Positions 17,315-25,910 of a stretch of 60,869 bases of DNA are shown here, one piece after another (position 1 is the first letter of the stretch; the number at the start of each line of letters is the position of its first letter). The stretch covers positions 1 to 60,869 of the forward strand of contig CAMFJH010000011.1 of assembly GCA_945956915.1 (NCBI GenBank), written 5' to 3'. A program made the position numbers and the translations under genes. The DNA comes from an uncultured Francisellaceae bacterium (lineage in GTDB: Bacteria; Pseudomonadota; Gammaproteobacteria; UBA6186; Azoamicaceae). The notes under the pieces were generated by a model. The model was not told the origin of the DNA and did no database searches. It saw nothing but the letters and a program-made list of their open reading frames with translations.

Positions 17315-20024
17315 TCAAGGTGAGATTGCTTTTATAGAAAGTAATACCACAGGAACTGGAAGTATCTTCTTAGAAAAAGCAATTGCTAAGGGTTTTAGAC
17401 CTTTGTTCATTACAAGTGATCCTAATAAATATAATTTTTTAACAGAAAATTTAATTCAAGCTATTGTACTAGATACTCATTCTGAAAACGAAATTTATGA
17501 TTACTTGAAGCATTTTAAAAATTTAAGAGCAGTTTTTTCAACCTCAGAATATTATATAGAAATTGCTTGTAAAATAGCCAAGGCATTTGGATTAGCAGCC
17601 AATGATCCTGCGGCTATAAAGCTTTGCAGAAACAAAGATATCCTGGCTAAAACATTAAGCACACAAGGTATCCAATGTCCAAAAACCTTTGTTGCTAATT
17701 CAGTTGATCAGATAAATGATTTTTATTCTGAACTAACATTCGATTCTCCAGTTATTGTGAAACCTGCCAAAGGTTCAGGCAGTATTGGTGTGTTGTTTTG
17801 TTCTACGAAAGATGAAGTCTATAAGCAGGCAAAATTTTTATTTGAAGAAAACAACAGAGAATCGAATGCAGTGCTTATTCAAGAGTATATTGAAGGCGAT
17901 GAATATTCTGTTGAAACAATTTCTTTTGATAATCAACTTAAGATTATAGGAATTACAAAAAAATATTTAAGCAAGCATCCGTATTTTTTAGAAACAGGAC
18001 ATGATTTTCCCGTTTATTTTTCGAAAGATATTACCGATAAAATAGAAGCATTAATTAAAAGTAGTTTTGAAAGTGTGGGATTTCTTTTCGGTCCAGCGCA
18101 TACTGAAATAAGAATAAAAAATGATATTCCTTATATCATCGAGATAAATCCTAGACTTGCGGGTGGTATGATTCCAGAGATGGTAAAAAAAGCCATCGGA
18201 CTCGATTTAATAGAGGCTACTTTAGATCTATTAACACAAAAAAAGGTTAATTTAAGCGAAAAATACAAACAATATGCATCTATTCGATTTATTATTCCAA
18301 AAACAAGCGGCTTTATAAAATCTATACAATTCGATCATGATAATATTCACAATAACACAGTAGATTTTAAAATTAATAAAAAAGTAAATGAGTTAATTGC
18401 CTTAAGAGGAGATTTTAGAGATAGAATAGGACACATTATTGTCCAAGAAAGTGCTTTATCTGCCTCTCAACAATTAGCAGATGATCTAATTAATTCTATT
18501 TGCGTCGAAACAACAGAAGAAACGGAAAACATAGAACCGAATCAAAATTATGGGAGAATACAAGGGACATTGCTGCCTGAAGTGCAAGCTATCATTAGTC
18601 AAGAATTACCAATGGATGATAGAGTTGAAGAGTTAGCATTATTAACAGATATTGACGAAGCACACATTATGATGCTCTTGGAAACGAAAAATATCACACA
18701 ACCACAGGCTAAACAGATATTATTTCAAATCGAAAAACTTAAAAAAGAAAATTTTAATTTAATAAAAAATAATGTTGCACCTCGAGGTCTTTATGTTTTA
18801 TATGAAAATTATTTAATTGAAAAATTGGGTATAAATGTTGCGGGAGTTACACACACTGCAAGATCACGAAATGATATTAATGCTACCTTATTTAAGCTAA
18901 AGTTACGTACACAATTTTTTAATATTTATAAAAAGTTGTGGAAATTAAGATCTACTTTAATCAATCATTCTAAATTGTCTTTTTTAATGCCTATTCCAAT
19001 TTATAGTCAATATCAAACAGCTTTACCAGGAACATTAGCCCATTACTTACTTGGTATTGAAAATGCATTATCTCGAGATCAAACTGGATTAGAATCTTTA
19101 TATGCTGACCTTGAAATTTGTCCTTTAGGGGCGGGAGCAGGAGGTGGCACTTCTATTCCTATTGATCAAAATATGAGTGCAGAATTCTTAGGCTTTAAAA
19201 ATGTTGCTTCCAATTCACTCGATGCAGTGGCTAGCCGAGATTTAGCATTGCGATTATTATCAGTATTATGTGTTTGTTCTGTGACCTTAAGTCGGCTCAC
19301 AGAGGATTTGCAGTTATGGTCGACGAATGAATTCGGTTTTATTGAACTTCCTGATACACTTTGTGGGGGTTCCTCTATGATGCCACAGAAAAAGAATCCT
19401 TATTTATTGGAAAAAATTAAAGGTATTTTATTGTCTTTATTGGGAGATTACACTGCCTCTATTACAACGATGTATAAGGTACCTTTTGGAAATTCGGTTG
19501 AAGTTGGAACGGAATCTGTAAAATCATTGCATAAAGCTTGTCATAATTTTATGAATGCTATCGAATTATTAATTATTATTGTTAAGCATATTAAATTAAA
19601 TGATTCAGTGGTTAAGGAGAATCAGTTAAAAAATTTAAGCATGGCAACCTACATTACTGATCTTTTAGTGAAAAATAAAAGTTATAGCTTTAGAGAAGCT
19701 CATCATCTGGTAGGGGAAAATATAAAATATGCTTTAGATAATAATCTAAATCCCTTAGAAAGGCTAATAGATTTTTTAAAATCTAAAATGGTCGATATCG
19801 ATCCCGATCCTTTAAAGATAGCTTTAGAAACCGAATATGGTGGAGGACCCGGTTCTAAATCTACATGCTTGCAATATTATCAGGGGGTTAATCGTTTAAA
19901 TGAACACAGCAATTGGTTAAAAACGAAGCAGAGTAAAATAAAAAATGCCAAGTTAAAATTAGAAAAGAGTACTAATGATATCCTCAGTGGCAATGGAAAA
20001 ATGCTTGAAGAAACTGTTGTATGA
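17301..20024 (+). CDS. ATP-grasp ligase fused to argininosuccinate lyase-like domain
   Basis: About 907 residues. Residues 1-400 are an ATP-grasp ligase: FIESNTTGTG opening, SPVIVKPAKGSGSIGV, LIQEYIEGDEYSVE and metal-binding YIIEINPRLAGG. Residues of about 415-870 are an argininosuccinate-lyase-superfamily domain with HTARSRNDI near 518, CPLGAGAGGGTSIPID, and the signature GSSMMPQKKNP near 690-700 with its catalytic Ser. In the place of the ASL YTHLQ motif, YSQYQTALPG appears, so the usual catalytic His seems replaced by Gln. Such fusions occur in natural-product-type loci and probably join an amino group or amino acid and then eliminate a dicarboxylate. ATG 17301 is preferred to an earlier TTG. 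Confidence 0.85.
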   Translation: MSIINQGEIAFIESNTTGTGSIFLEKAIAKGFRPLFITSDPNKYNFLTENLIQAIVLDTHSENEIYDYLKHFKNLRAVFSTSEYYIEIACKIAKAFGLAANDPAAIKLCRNKDILAKTLSTQGIQCPKTFVANSVDQINDFYSELTFDSPVIVKPAKGSGSIGVLFCSTKDEVYKQAKFLFEENNRESNAVLIQEYIEGDEYSVETISFDNQLKIIGITKKYLSKHPYFLETGHDFPVYFSKDITDKIEALIKSSFESVGFLFGPAHTEIRIKNDIPYIIEINPRLAGGMIPEMVKKAIGLDLIEATLDLLTQKKVNLSEKYKQYASIRFIIPKTSGFIKSIQFDHDNIHNNTVDFKINKKVNELIALRGDFRDRIGHIIVQESALSASQQLADDLINSICVETTEETENIEPNQNYGRIQGTLLPEVQAIISQELPMDDRVEELALLTDIDEAHIMMLLETKNITQPQAKQILFQIEKLKKENFNLIKNNVAPRGLYVLYENYLIEKLGINVAGVTHTARSRNDINATLFKLKLRTQFFNIYKKLWKLRSTLINHSKLSFLMPIPIYSQYQTALPGTLAHYLLGIENALSRDQTGLESLYADLEICPLGAGAGGGTSIPIDQNMSAEFLGFKNVASNSLDAVASRDLALRLLSVLCVCSVTLSRLTEDLQLWSTNEFGFIELPDTLCGGSSMMPQKKNPYLLEKIKGILLSLLGDYTASITTMYKVPFGNSVEVGTESVKSLHKACHNFMNAIELLIIIVKHIKLNDSVVKENQLKNLSMATYITDLLVKNKSYSFREAHHLVGENIKYALDNNLNPLERLIDFLKSKMVDIDPDPLKIALETEYGGGPGSKSTCLQYYQGVNRLNEHSNWLKTKQSKIKNAKLKLEKSTNDILSGNGKMLEETVV

Positions 20025-20090
20025 GCAAGAACCTTTTTTATTTGTAGTTAGTTAATAGCGTTTTAGTTAACATCCATTTTAAAATTTTTC

Positions 20091-20119
20091 TTGACAATCT
20101 TGATTGTGTAGAGTATCTT
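20091..20119 (+). promoter_or_regulatory. Near-consensus sigma70 promoter of the carrier-like gene
   Basis: A perfect TTGACA at 20091-20096, a 17-base spacer, then TATCTT at 20114-20119. The ATG is 51 bases downstream with TTGAGG before it. This is the strongest promoter I can see in the block and gives the carrier-like gene independent expression. Confidence 0.65.
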
Positions 20120-20170
20120 TCAGAAAGATGTTCATAGATTAGTGTCATAGGACGACGTTGAGGATTCATT

Positions 20171-21190
20171 ATGCCTGATATTGATGTTGCTATTTTTAAT
20201 ATAACTTCCAATCCAAAAGTAAAAGATTATCTTAACTTATCACTTTCTGCTTCATGCTTAGCTGTTATATACCCATTCGAAGCCTATAAGAAATGGGCGC
20301 AAAGAGGTTATCCAAAAGGAGATTTTCGTCCATACAGAGGAGTTACTTCTTTTGCTGCAAATGTGGTTCCTACGACTATTTTACAAAGGTTGTTTGTTAA
20401 TCGCTTCGAAAAATATATTAAGGACGATAATCCAATGTCTACACGGTTGGCAACGGCTGCTTTATGTGGTGCAATACCAGCAACTACGGCAGTTATAGTA
20501 GAGAATTGTGTTACTAAACAGCAAGAGCTCGCTTGTGAAAATAAACCTTCTAAACCAATCAACGCATTTAAAGAAATGTTTAATGAGAGAGGGTATTTTG
20601 GACCCTTTCGCAGTTACGCGTTCATCGCGGTGCGAGATGGTACTTTTGTAACATTTGTAGAAGTTTTTCGCCCTGATGGAGAAAAATATTTAAATAAAAA
20701 GCTCATACAATATTTTCCTGAAAACACTAATGGCGTTAATGCTTTCTCTTATTGTTTTTCATATTTAGCAGCAGGTTATGTAGGAGCAAGGCTTACTCAT
20801 CCATTTGATACTGCGGGGACCCATATGCAGAAATCAAAAAAACCGATGTCATATATGAATGCTTGCAAGAGTGTAATGTCGATGCCGCTGGGTAATAATA
20901 AATATAAATGGCAAAATTTTTATAATGGTTTTTGGTATAGATTTGGTTTATTTACTATTTTTTTAGGGATTAAAGAAATCCGTGCAAAGTTGGTTTCACC
21001 AGCAGTAGACTCGTCTTTTAAATATTGCAATGATAATGCTAAAGCCAGACTAGAAGCAAAAGGAGTAAAGCCACCTGAACCCAAGCTATTTACACCGGGA
21101 TTCACTGCTAATTTGAAAAAGAAAATAGATATAGAGGTAGGGAGTGTTTTGGAGTCAAAAGAGCTACCTAAAAAAGGACAAGGATTTTAA
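20171..21190 (+). CDS. Mitochondrial carrier family-like protein
   Basis: A 339-residue protein with the layout of the eukaryotic mitochondrial carrier family: three repeats of two helices. Repeat 1 has YPFEAYKKWAQRG (Pro35), repeat 2 the degenerate IPATTAVIVENCV (Pro103), and repeat 3 the clearest copy, THPFDTAGTHMQ (Pro211), followed by YMNACKSVM and FYNGFWYRFGLFTIFLGIKEI. The basic residues of the PxDxxK/R motif are partly lost. Bacterial carriers of this kind are very rare; L. pneumophila LncP is a secreted effector that reaches mitochondria. By analogy this is probably an effector acquired from a host, but export is not shown. It has its own promoter, inside an otherwise metabolic block. 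Confidence 0.7.
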   Translation: MPDIDVAIFNITSNPKVKDYLNLSLSASCLAVIYPFEAYKKWAQRGYPKGDFRPYRGVTSFAANVVPTTILQRLFVNRFEKYIKDDNPMSTRLATAALCGAIPATTAVIVENCVTKQQELACENKPSKPINAFKEMFNERGYFGPFRSYAFIAVRDGTFVTFVEVFRPDGEKYLNKKLIQYFPENTNGVNAFSYCFSYLAAGYVGARLTHPFDTAGTHMQKSKKPMSYMNACKSVMSMPLGNNKYKWQNFYNGFWYRFGLFTIFLGIKEIRAKLVSPAVDSSFKYCNDNAKARLEAKGVKPPEPKLFTPGFTANLKKKIDIEVGSVLESKELPKKGQGF

Positions 21191-21252
21191 TTTGGATTTA
21201 GGTAATCCAAGTTTTCATTTTATGATTAGGACATACATTTAAGGAGAGACTT

Positions 21253-24200
21253 ATGCCAGTAAAAACTAAAGGTAAAAAATCACAACAAGCTCAAAGTGAA
21301 ATAGAAATAAAAAAAACACAAGAAATAAAAGAGTATAAAGAAGAGGTTGAGCAGGAAATTTCTTCTGGCAATATGACCTATAACGTTGAAATGGATATGA
21401 ATATTCCAAAGATGGAGGAAGAAACACTTAGTTTTTGGGAACGTGATAAAATATTTGAACGTTCTGTCGAAAATAGAAGTACAGATAATCAATATGTATT
21501 ATTTGATGGTCCGCCTTTTGCTACGGGCTTGCCGCATTATGGACATATGTTGGCGGGAGCTCTAAAAGATGTTTTCCCGCGTTATCATACGATGCAAGGG
21601 AAGCGAGTTGAACGTCGTTTTGGCTGGGATTGCCATGGTGTGCCCATTGAATTCGAAATAGAAAAAATGTATAAGAACGAGGGAATTGATTTTAAGACTC
21701 AAAGCATTGCTGAGTTTAATGAAAGATGCCGTTCAATCGTATTACGCCATACAAATGAATGGCGTAAAACAGTAAAGCGACTCGGCAGATTTATCGATAT
21801 GGATAATGATTATAAAACGATGGATGCTACTTACATGGAATCTGTGTGGGCAATCTTTAAAAAATTACAAGAAAAAGGCTTAGTTTATGAAGGTCACAGG
21901 GTATTAGCCTATTCTACCGGGCTAAGGACTGTACTTTCTGATTTTGAATCAAAATTGAATTATCAGAAGCTTAATGATCCAGAAATTACCATGGCATTTC
22001 CCTTGTCGAGTGATCCAAATGTATCTTTATTGGTATGGACAACAACTCCTTGGACCGTGCCAACCAATGTCGCTGTAGCTATAAATCAAGATGTACCCTA
22101 TGTAAAAGTTACTGCTCAGAAAGATGGTAAAAAATATATTTTAGCAGAAGCTGCTGTTGAGAAGTATTTTCCAGATGCCAAACAGATAAAAGAAAAAGAG
22201 GCTGTTGAAGTATCTGATATTATTAATCAATCCTATTCTCCTATGTTTAATACTGTACTTGAACAAGGCACAGAATGTTTCAAAGTTTACCATGGTGCTT
22301 TTGTTTCTTCAGAAAATGGAACAGGCTTGGTTCATATTTCTCCTGCATTTGGTGAAGATGACTTTAATCTTGGCAAAAAATACAACTTGCCCGCTTTGGA
22401 TTTCTTTGATAAAGAAGGCTGTTTCAAGGCTCAAGTACCCAATACAGCAGATGAGAAAGCACAAGGTGAACTATTTACGCAACTAATAGGGAAGCAATTT
22501 AAAGCATCCAATAAAGTACTTGTTCAATATATGAAAGATAAGGGTAGAATTTTTAAAGAAGGTGTTATTTCTCATGATTATCCATTATGTTGGCGCACCG
22601 AGACTCCTTTAATGTATCGTGCCGTTCCGAGTTGGTATGTTAAAGTCACTGATATTAAAGATAAAATAATTGAACATAATAAAAATATTAATTGGTATCC
22701 AGACTTTGTGGGTACAAAGCGGTTTCATTCATGGTTAGAAAATGCTAGAGATTGGAGTGTGTCTAGGAATCGATATTGGGGTTGTCCATTACCCATTTGG
22801 CGTAATGTAGAAGACCCCTTGGATTGTTTATTTATTGGTTCTAGAAAAGAACTAGAAACATTAACAGGGGAGGTAATTCCTGATCTTCATAGTCATAAGA
22901 TTGATCACTTGTTGATTAAACAAAATGGAAAAATCTATAAGAGAGTACCGGAAGTTTTTGATTGTTGGTTTGAGTCAGGCTCTATGCCTTATGGTCAAAT
23001 TCATTATCCTTTTGAACACGAGTCTACCTTTCTAGATCAGCATTTTCCTGCAGATATTATTGCAGAAGGTTTAGATCAAACACGAGGATGGTTTTATACC
23101 TTGATGGTATTATCGACAGCTTTATTTGATAAACCTGCCTTTAAAAACTGTGTTGTTAATGGGATTATATTAGGTACTGACGGTACAAAAATGAGTAAAA
23201 TGAAGGGTAATTATCCGGATATAAATCTCGTATTTAACAAATATGGTGCAGATGCCATACGCTTTTTCTTGTTGGGTTCTGTAGCAACTAAAGCCGAAGA
23301 AGTGGCAGTGTCTGAAAAAAATATTGCTGTATCCATCCAAAAAGTGTTACTACCGATTATTAATGTATATAAGTTTTTTGGCATTACTGCTAATAAGCAT
23401 AATTTTAGATATGATTCTCACTTTAATTTTTCTGAATTGCAGGATCCTATCAATAAAGCTTTAATGCATCGCATCGAATTATTTAGATCAAATATTAGTT
23501 CAAATTATGAGCAGTATAATTTGGTTGGTGTATGTGATGAAATACAAAAATATGTGACATATATATCGCAATGGTATGTAAGAAATATGAAACACTACAT
23601 AGCTGATGAACAATACAGCTTACATTCAGAAACTTTACATTGTTTGCATTATGCTTTAGAAATATTTAGCAAATGTTCAGGACCTCTTCTCCCATTTATT
23701 TCGGATTTTATTTTCCGTAATTTACATGGTTTAAAACAGTCTGTACATTTGGCAAATTGGCCGGCACCCATATCTACTGAATCGTATGAACCTTATCTTT
23801 CAAAATTAGAAAAAGTACAAAAAATAGTGCACTTAGGTAATCGCATACGTGATGAACAAGGTATTAGATTACGGCAGGTCTTACCTGTTCTTTACTTAAA
23901 CGAAACATTAAGGGAAGAACTATCTATTTATGAAGACTTAATTAAAAAAGAATTAAATGTAGAGAACATTGTTTGGGTTGATTCAGTAAAAGCTTCTGAA
24001 ATGGTAGTAGATAAAAAGTTAAGCCTAAATACAAGTAAGTTACATCTTAAGTACAAAGCAGAATTCAAGGAGATGAAAGAAGTTTTTGATCAAGGTAATT
24101 ACGCACTGTTGTTAAATGGAAAAGAAATCCTAAATGAAGAGATGAGTACCGAGTTAATCTATAAAAAAGGATTCTCTGGTGCACAAAATGAGGATTTATC

Positions 24201-24729
24201 AGTTGTTTTAAGCACCAAAGTAGATGCAAGTTTGGGAGAAGAAGGTGTGTTACGTGATATTATGCATGAAGTGCAAAGGCTTCGTAAGAAAAATAATTTA
24301 AGTTCTATGGATCCCATTGAAGTGAGTATTAGCGGTGGTTTGCTTGAATTAGTCATGAAACATGAAAATAAGTTTAAAGCATTTCTTGCTAAAACACATT
24401 CTGTTTTGATGAAAGCTTTAAATGTAACAGTAGATAAAAAATCATGCAGTTTTGGAAAATATACCGGTGATATAGCAATTAGTCACTCCAAAAGCAAACC
24501 GATGTTATCATTTACACAAACGTCTACAGTGCTGCCGGTCTTAACACCCGAGCCTATGGATGATAGTGTCACAGTTAAGCAAATTTATGAATTGTTGAAG
24601 GAGAAAGGCCATTCAGAGAATGATATCGATAATATGAGCGTCTCTAAAATGAAAAGCCTTTATATTTCATCTAAAACGCAATCAGAACCAAGCAAACATC
24701 TAAGGATGCATGTTAAAGATGGAGTTTGA
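21253..24729 (+). CDS. ileS: Isoleucyl-tRNA synthetase, type 2 (eukaryote-like)
   Basis: A 1158-residue IleRS that charges tRNA-Ile. The HIGH box is PHYGH within FDGPPFATGLPHYGHMLAG, and KMSK is GTKMSKMKGNYPD; both have the type 2 form. The CP1 editing domain is present (VWTTTPWTVPTNVA, and HISPAFGEDDF with the conserved Asp). Type 2 enzymes are found in eukaryotes, archaea and some bacteria and are typically mupirocin-tolerant; most Gammaproteobacteria use type 1. The protein has a Lys/Glu-rich N-terminal extension of about 50 residues and a short helical C-terminal extension (VKQIYELLKEKGHSENDI). It may be a second, resistant copy or the only one. AAGGAGAG precedes the ATG. Confidence 0.93.
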   Translation: MPVKTKGKKSQQAQSEIEIKKTQEIKEYKEEVEQEISSGNMTYNVEMDMNIPKMEEETLSFWERDKIFERSVENRSTDNQYVLFDGPPFATGLPHYGHMLAGALKDVFPRYHTMQGKRVERRFGWDCHGVPIEFEIEKMYKNEGIDFKTQSIAEFNERCRSIVLRHTNEWRKTVKRLGRFIDMDNDYKTMDATYMESVWAIFKKLQEKGLVYEGHRVLAYSTGLRTVLSDFESKLNYQKLNDPEITMAFPLSSDPNVSLLVWTTTPWTVPTNVAVAINQDVPYVKVTAQKDGKKYILAEAAVEKYFPDAKQIKEKEAVEVSDIINQSYSPMFNTVLEQGTECFKVYHGAFVSSENGTGLVHISPAFGEDDFNLGKKYNLPALDFFDKEGCFKAQVPNTADEKAQGELFTQLIGKQFKASNKVLVQYMKDKGRIFKEGVISHDYPLCWRTETPLMYRAVPSWYVKVTDIKDKIIEHNKNINWYPDFVGTKRFHSWLENARDWSVSRNRYWGCPLPIWRNVEDPLDCLFIGSRKELETLTGEVIPDLHSHKIDHLLIKQNGKIYKRVPEVFDCWFESGSMPYGQIHYPFEHESTFLDQHFPADIIAEGLDQTRGWFYTLMVLSTALFDKPAFKNCVVNGIILGTDGTKMSKMKGNYPDINLVFNKYGADAIRFFLLGSVATKAEEVAVSEKNIAVSIQKVLLPIINVYKFFGITANKHNFRYDSHFNFSELQDPINKALMHRIELFRSNISSNYEQYNLVGVCDEIQKYVTYISQWYVRNMKHYIADEQYSLHSETLHCLHYALEIFSKCSGPLLPFISDFIFRNLHGLKQSVHLANWPAPISTESYEPYLSKLEKVQKIVHLGNRIRDEQGIRLRQVLPVLYLNETLREELSIYEDLIKKELNVENIVWVDSVKASEMVVDKKLSLNTSKLHLKYKAEFKEMKEVFDQGNYALLLNGKEILNEEMSTELIYKKGFSGAQNEDLSVVLSTKVDASLGEEGVLRDIMHEVQRLRKKNNLSSMDPIEVSISGGLLELVMKHENKFKAFLAKTHSVLMKALNVTVDKKSCSFGKYTGDIAISHSKSKPMLSFTQTSTVLPVLTPEPMDDSVTVKQIYELLKEKGHSENDIDNMSVSKMKSLYISSKTQSEPSKHLRMHVKDGV

Positions 24730-24730
24730 T

Positions 24731-24832
24731 ATGAGCGCAAGTAAGGACGCACAGTTTTTAAAATTTGTTAGAAAACAGAGTAAGGCCAAAGTGATGCTAA
24801 AGCAGAATTCTGCTTTAGCATCTGCGGTATAA
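24731..24832 (+). CDS. 33-codon small ORF between ileS and the formyltransferase gene
   Basis: ATG 24731 begins one base after the ileS stop, with GGAG six bases upstream, and the ORF ends at TAA 24830-24832, six bases before the formyltransferase ATG. The product would be 33 residues, basic (QFLKFVRKQSKAKVMLKQ), ending in NSALASAV. Its last third is encoded by one arm-to-arm palindrome, so the DNA may matter as a structured intercistronic RNA rather than as a peptide. No family recognised. It could be a leader or coupling ORF, or a small precursor or carrier peptide; none is shown. Confidence 0.4.
   Translation: MSASKDAQFLKFVRKQSKAKVMLKQNSALASAV
24793..24822. repeat. 30-bp perfect palindrome in the ileS-formyltransferase junction
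   Basis: Arms GATGCTAAAGCAGAA and TTCTGCTTTAGCATC meet with no spacer, so all 30 bases are self-complementary. No U-run follows. In RNA it would form a hairpin ending 16 bases before the formyltransferase ATG. It could block or control translation of that gene, act as an mRNA processing site, or bind a dimeric regulator as DNA. Confidence 0.7.
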
Positions 24833-24838
24833 AATGAG

Positions 24839-25639
24839 ATGAAAATTTTAATTTTGAGATCAGATGGTCCACATAATCGATATTTGCTTTATCGCTTAAA
24901 AAAGGAATTTTCAGATGTTGTTAGTGTAATGGAAATTTCTCAATATCAAAGGAGTCGATTATTAGAGAAAAAGAAATACAAAGATTATTTATATAATATA
25001 TATCACCATTTTAGAAGAAATTTAATAGGGCACAACAAATATAGAAAGCATTTCTTTCTCTCAAAAATAGAGGATGACATCAGTACCTCTCCTTATTGCA
25101 AAGATGACTATGTTGTAGATTGGGTGAATAGCGATGTATTAATCAAAGAATTACAGGAAATTAATCCAGATATAACCATTGTAATGGGAACTTCTATTAT
25201 AAAAGCAGCTGTATTAAAATTATTAGGAAAACACGTTATCAATATTCATGGAGGACATCTTCCTAACTATAAAGGAAATCATTGCTTTTTCTTTGCATTT
25301 TATAATCAGGAATTTGAAAAGCTGGGATCTACTATACATTTTGTAAATGAATTTATAGACAATGGTGATATTATAGACATCATTATTCCGGAAATTACAG
25401 AAAAAGATACGCCTGAAACTTTATACTGTAAAGCAGAATTAAAAGCGATAGAAAAACTTATTGTTCATTTAAAGAATTATCAATCAGGCATGGAGTTTCC
25501 TAGAAAGCCGCAAGAGGATGTGGGAAAAATTTACTATACGCGTGATCGAAAATTACACCATGAATTGATGTATTTTTTTAAAAGAACAAAATTTTTACAG
25601 TATTTAAACAGATCAAGAAGTTTTATTCAAATTCTTTAA
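24839..25639 (+). CDS. Formyltransferase-family protein
   Basis: A 266-residue protein of the N10-formyltetrahydrofolate-dependent transferase fold. The catalytic triad is visible: Asn135 and His137 in INIHGGHLPNYKGNH, and Asp174 in FIDNGDIID. The first 100 residues, with many basic and aromatic positions, are unlike PurN or Fmt and probably set the substrate. It lacks the C-terminal tRNA-binding domain of methionyl-tRNA formyltransferase. Related stand-alone enzymes formylate sugar amines or hydroxyornithine. Here it probably formylates an amine made by the neighbouring enzymes. No clear Shine-Dalgarno; translation may depend on the small ORF upstream. Its 3' end overlaps the convergent small gene by 27 bases. 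Confidence 0.75.
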   Translation: MKILILRSDGPHNRYLLYRLKKEFSDVVSVMEISQYQRSRLLEKKKYKDYLYNIYHHFRRNLIGHNKYRKHFFLSKIEDDISTSPYCKDDYVVDWVNSDVLIKELQEINPDITIVMGTSIIKAAVLKLLGKHVINIHGGHLPNYKGNHCFFFAFYNQEFEKLGSTIHFVNEFIDNGDIIDIIIPEITEKDTPETLYCKAELKAIEKLIVHLKNYQSGMEFPRKPQEDVGKIYYTRDRKLHHELMYFFKRTKFLQYLNRSRSFIQIL

Positions 25640-25840
25640 TGATAGCAGTGTATTTGAGGACATATAAGGCGTTAAATCATAGGGTGGATAAGGCTTATAA
25701 TGATTTTGTTCTCCTGGTAGAGGGCGGTTTAATCCATAGGTAATAAGAAAAGGGACTGTGGTTATAGCTAAACTCAATGGATAATTAACAGGCAAAGCAT
25801 TTTTGTAAGCTTCTTTAATCATCTCTAAAGTTCTTTTCAT
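25613..25840 (-). CDS. Small hypothetical protein
   Basis: A 75-residue ORF with a very strong Shine-Dalgarno (AAAGGAGGG, seven bases before the ATG), which is why I treat it as real. It has a weak hydrophobic segment (LSLAITTVPFLITYGL) and a Pro/Tyr-rich middle (KPYPPYDLTPY). No known family. It converges on the formyltransferase gene, overlapping by 27 bases, and lies upstream of glycerate kinase on the same strand with a 70-base gap. Confidence 0.55.
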   Translation of the reverse strand: MKRTLEMIKEAYKNALPVNYPLSLAITTVPFLITYGLNRPLPGEQNHYKPYPPYDLTPYMSSNTLLSLKNLNKTS

Positions 25841-25910
25841 TTTTTAACCCTCCTTTAGGCATTAAAGCTTATAAGCCTATTAAACTACAAATCAATTTGT
25901 TTGTCAACTT

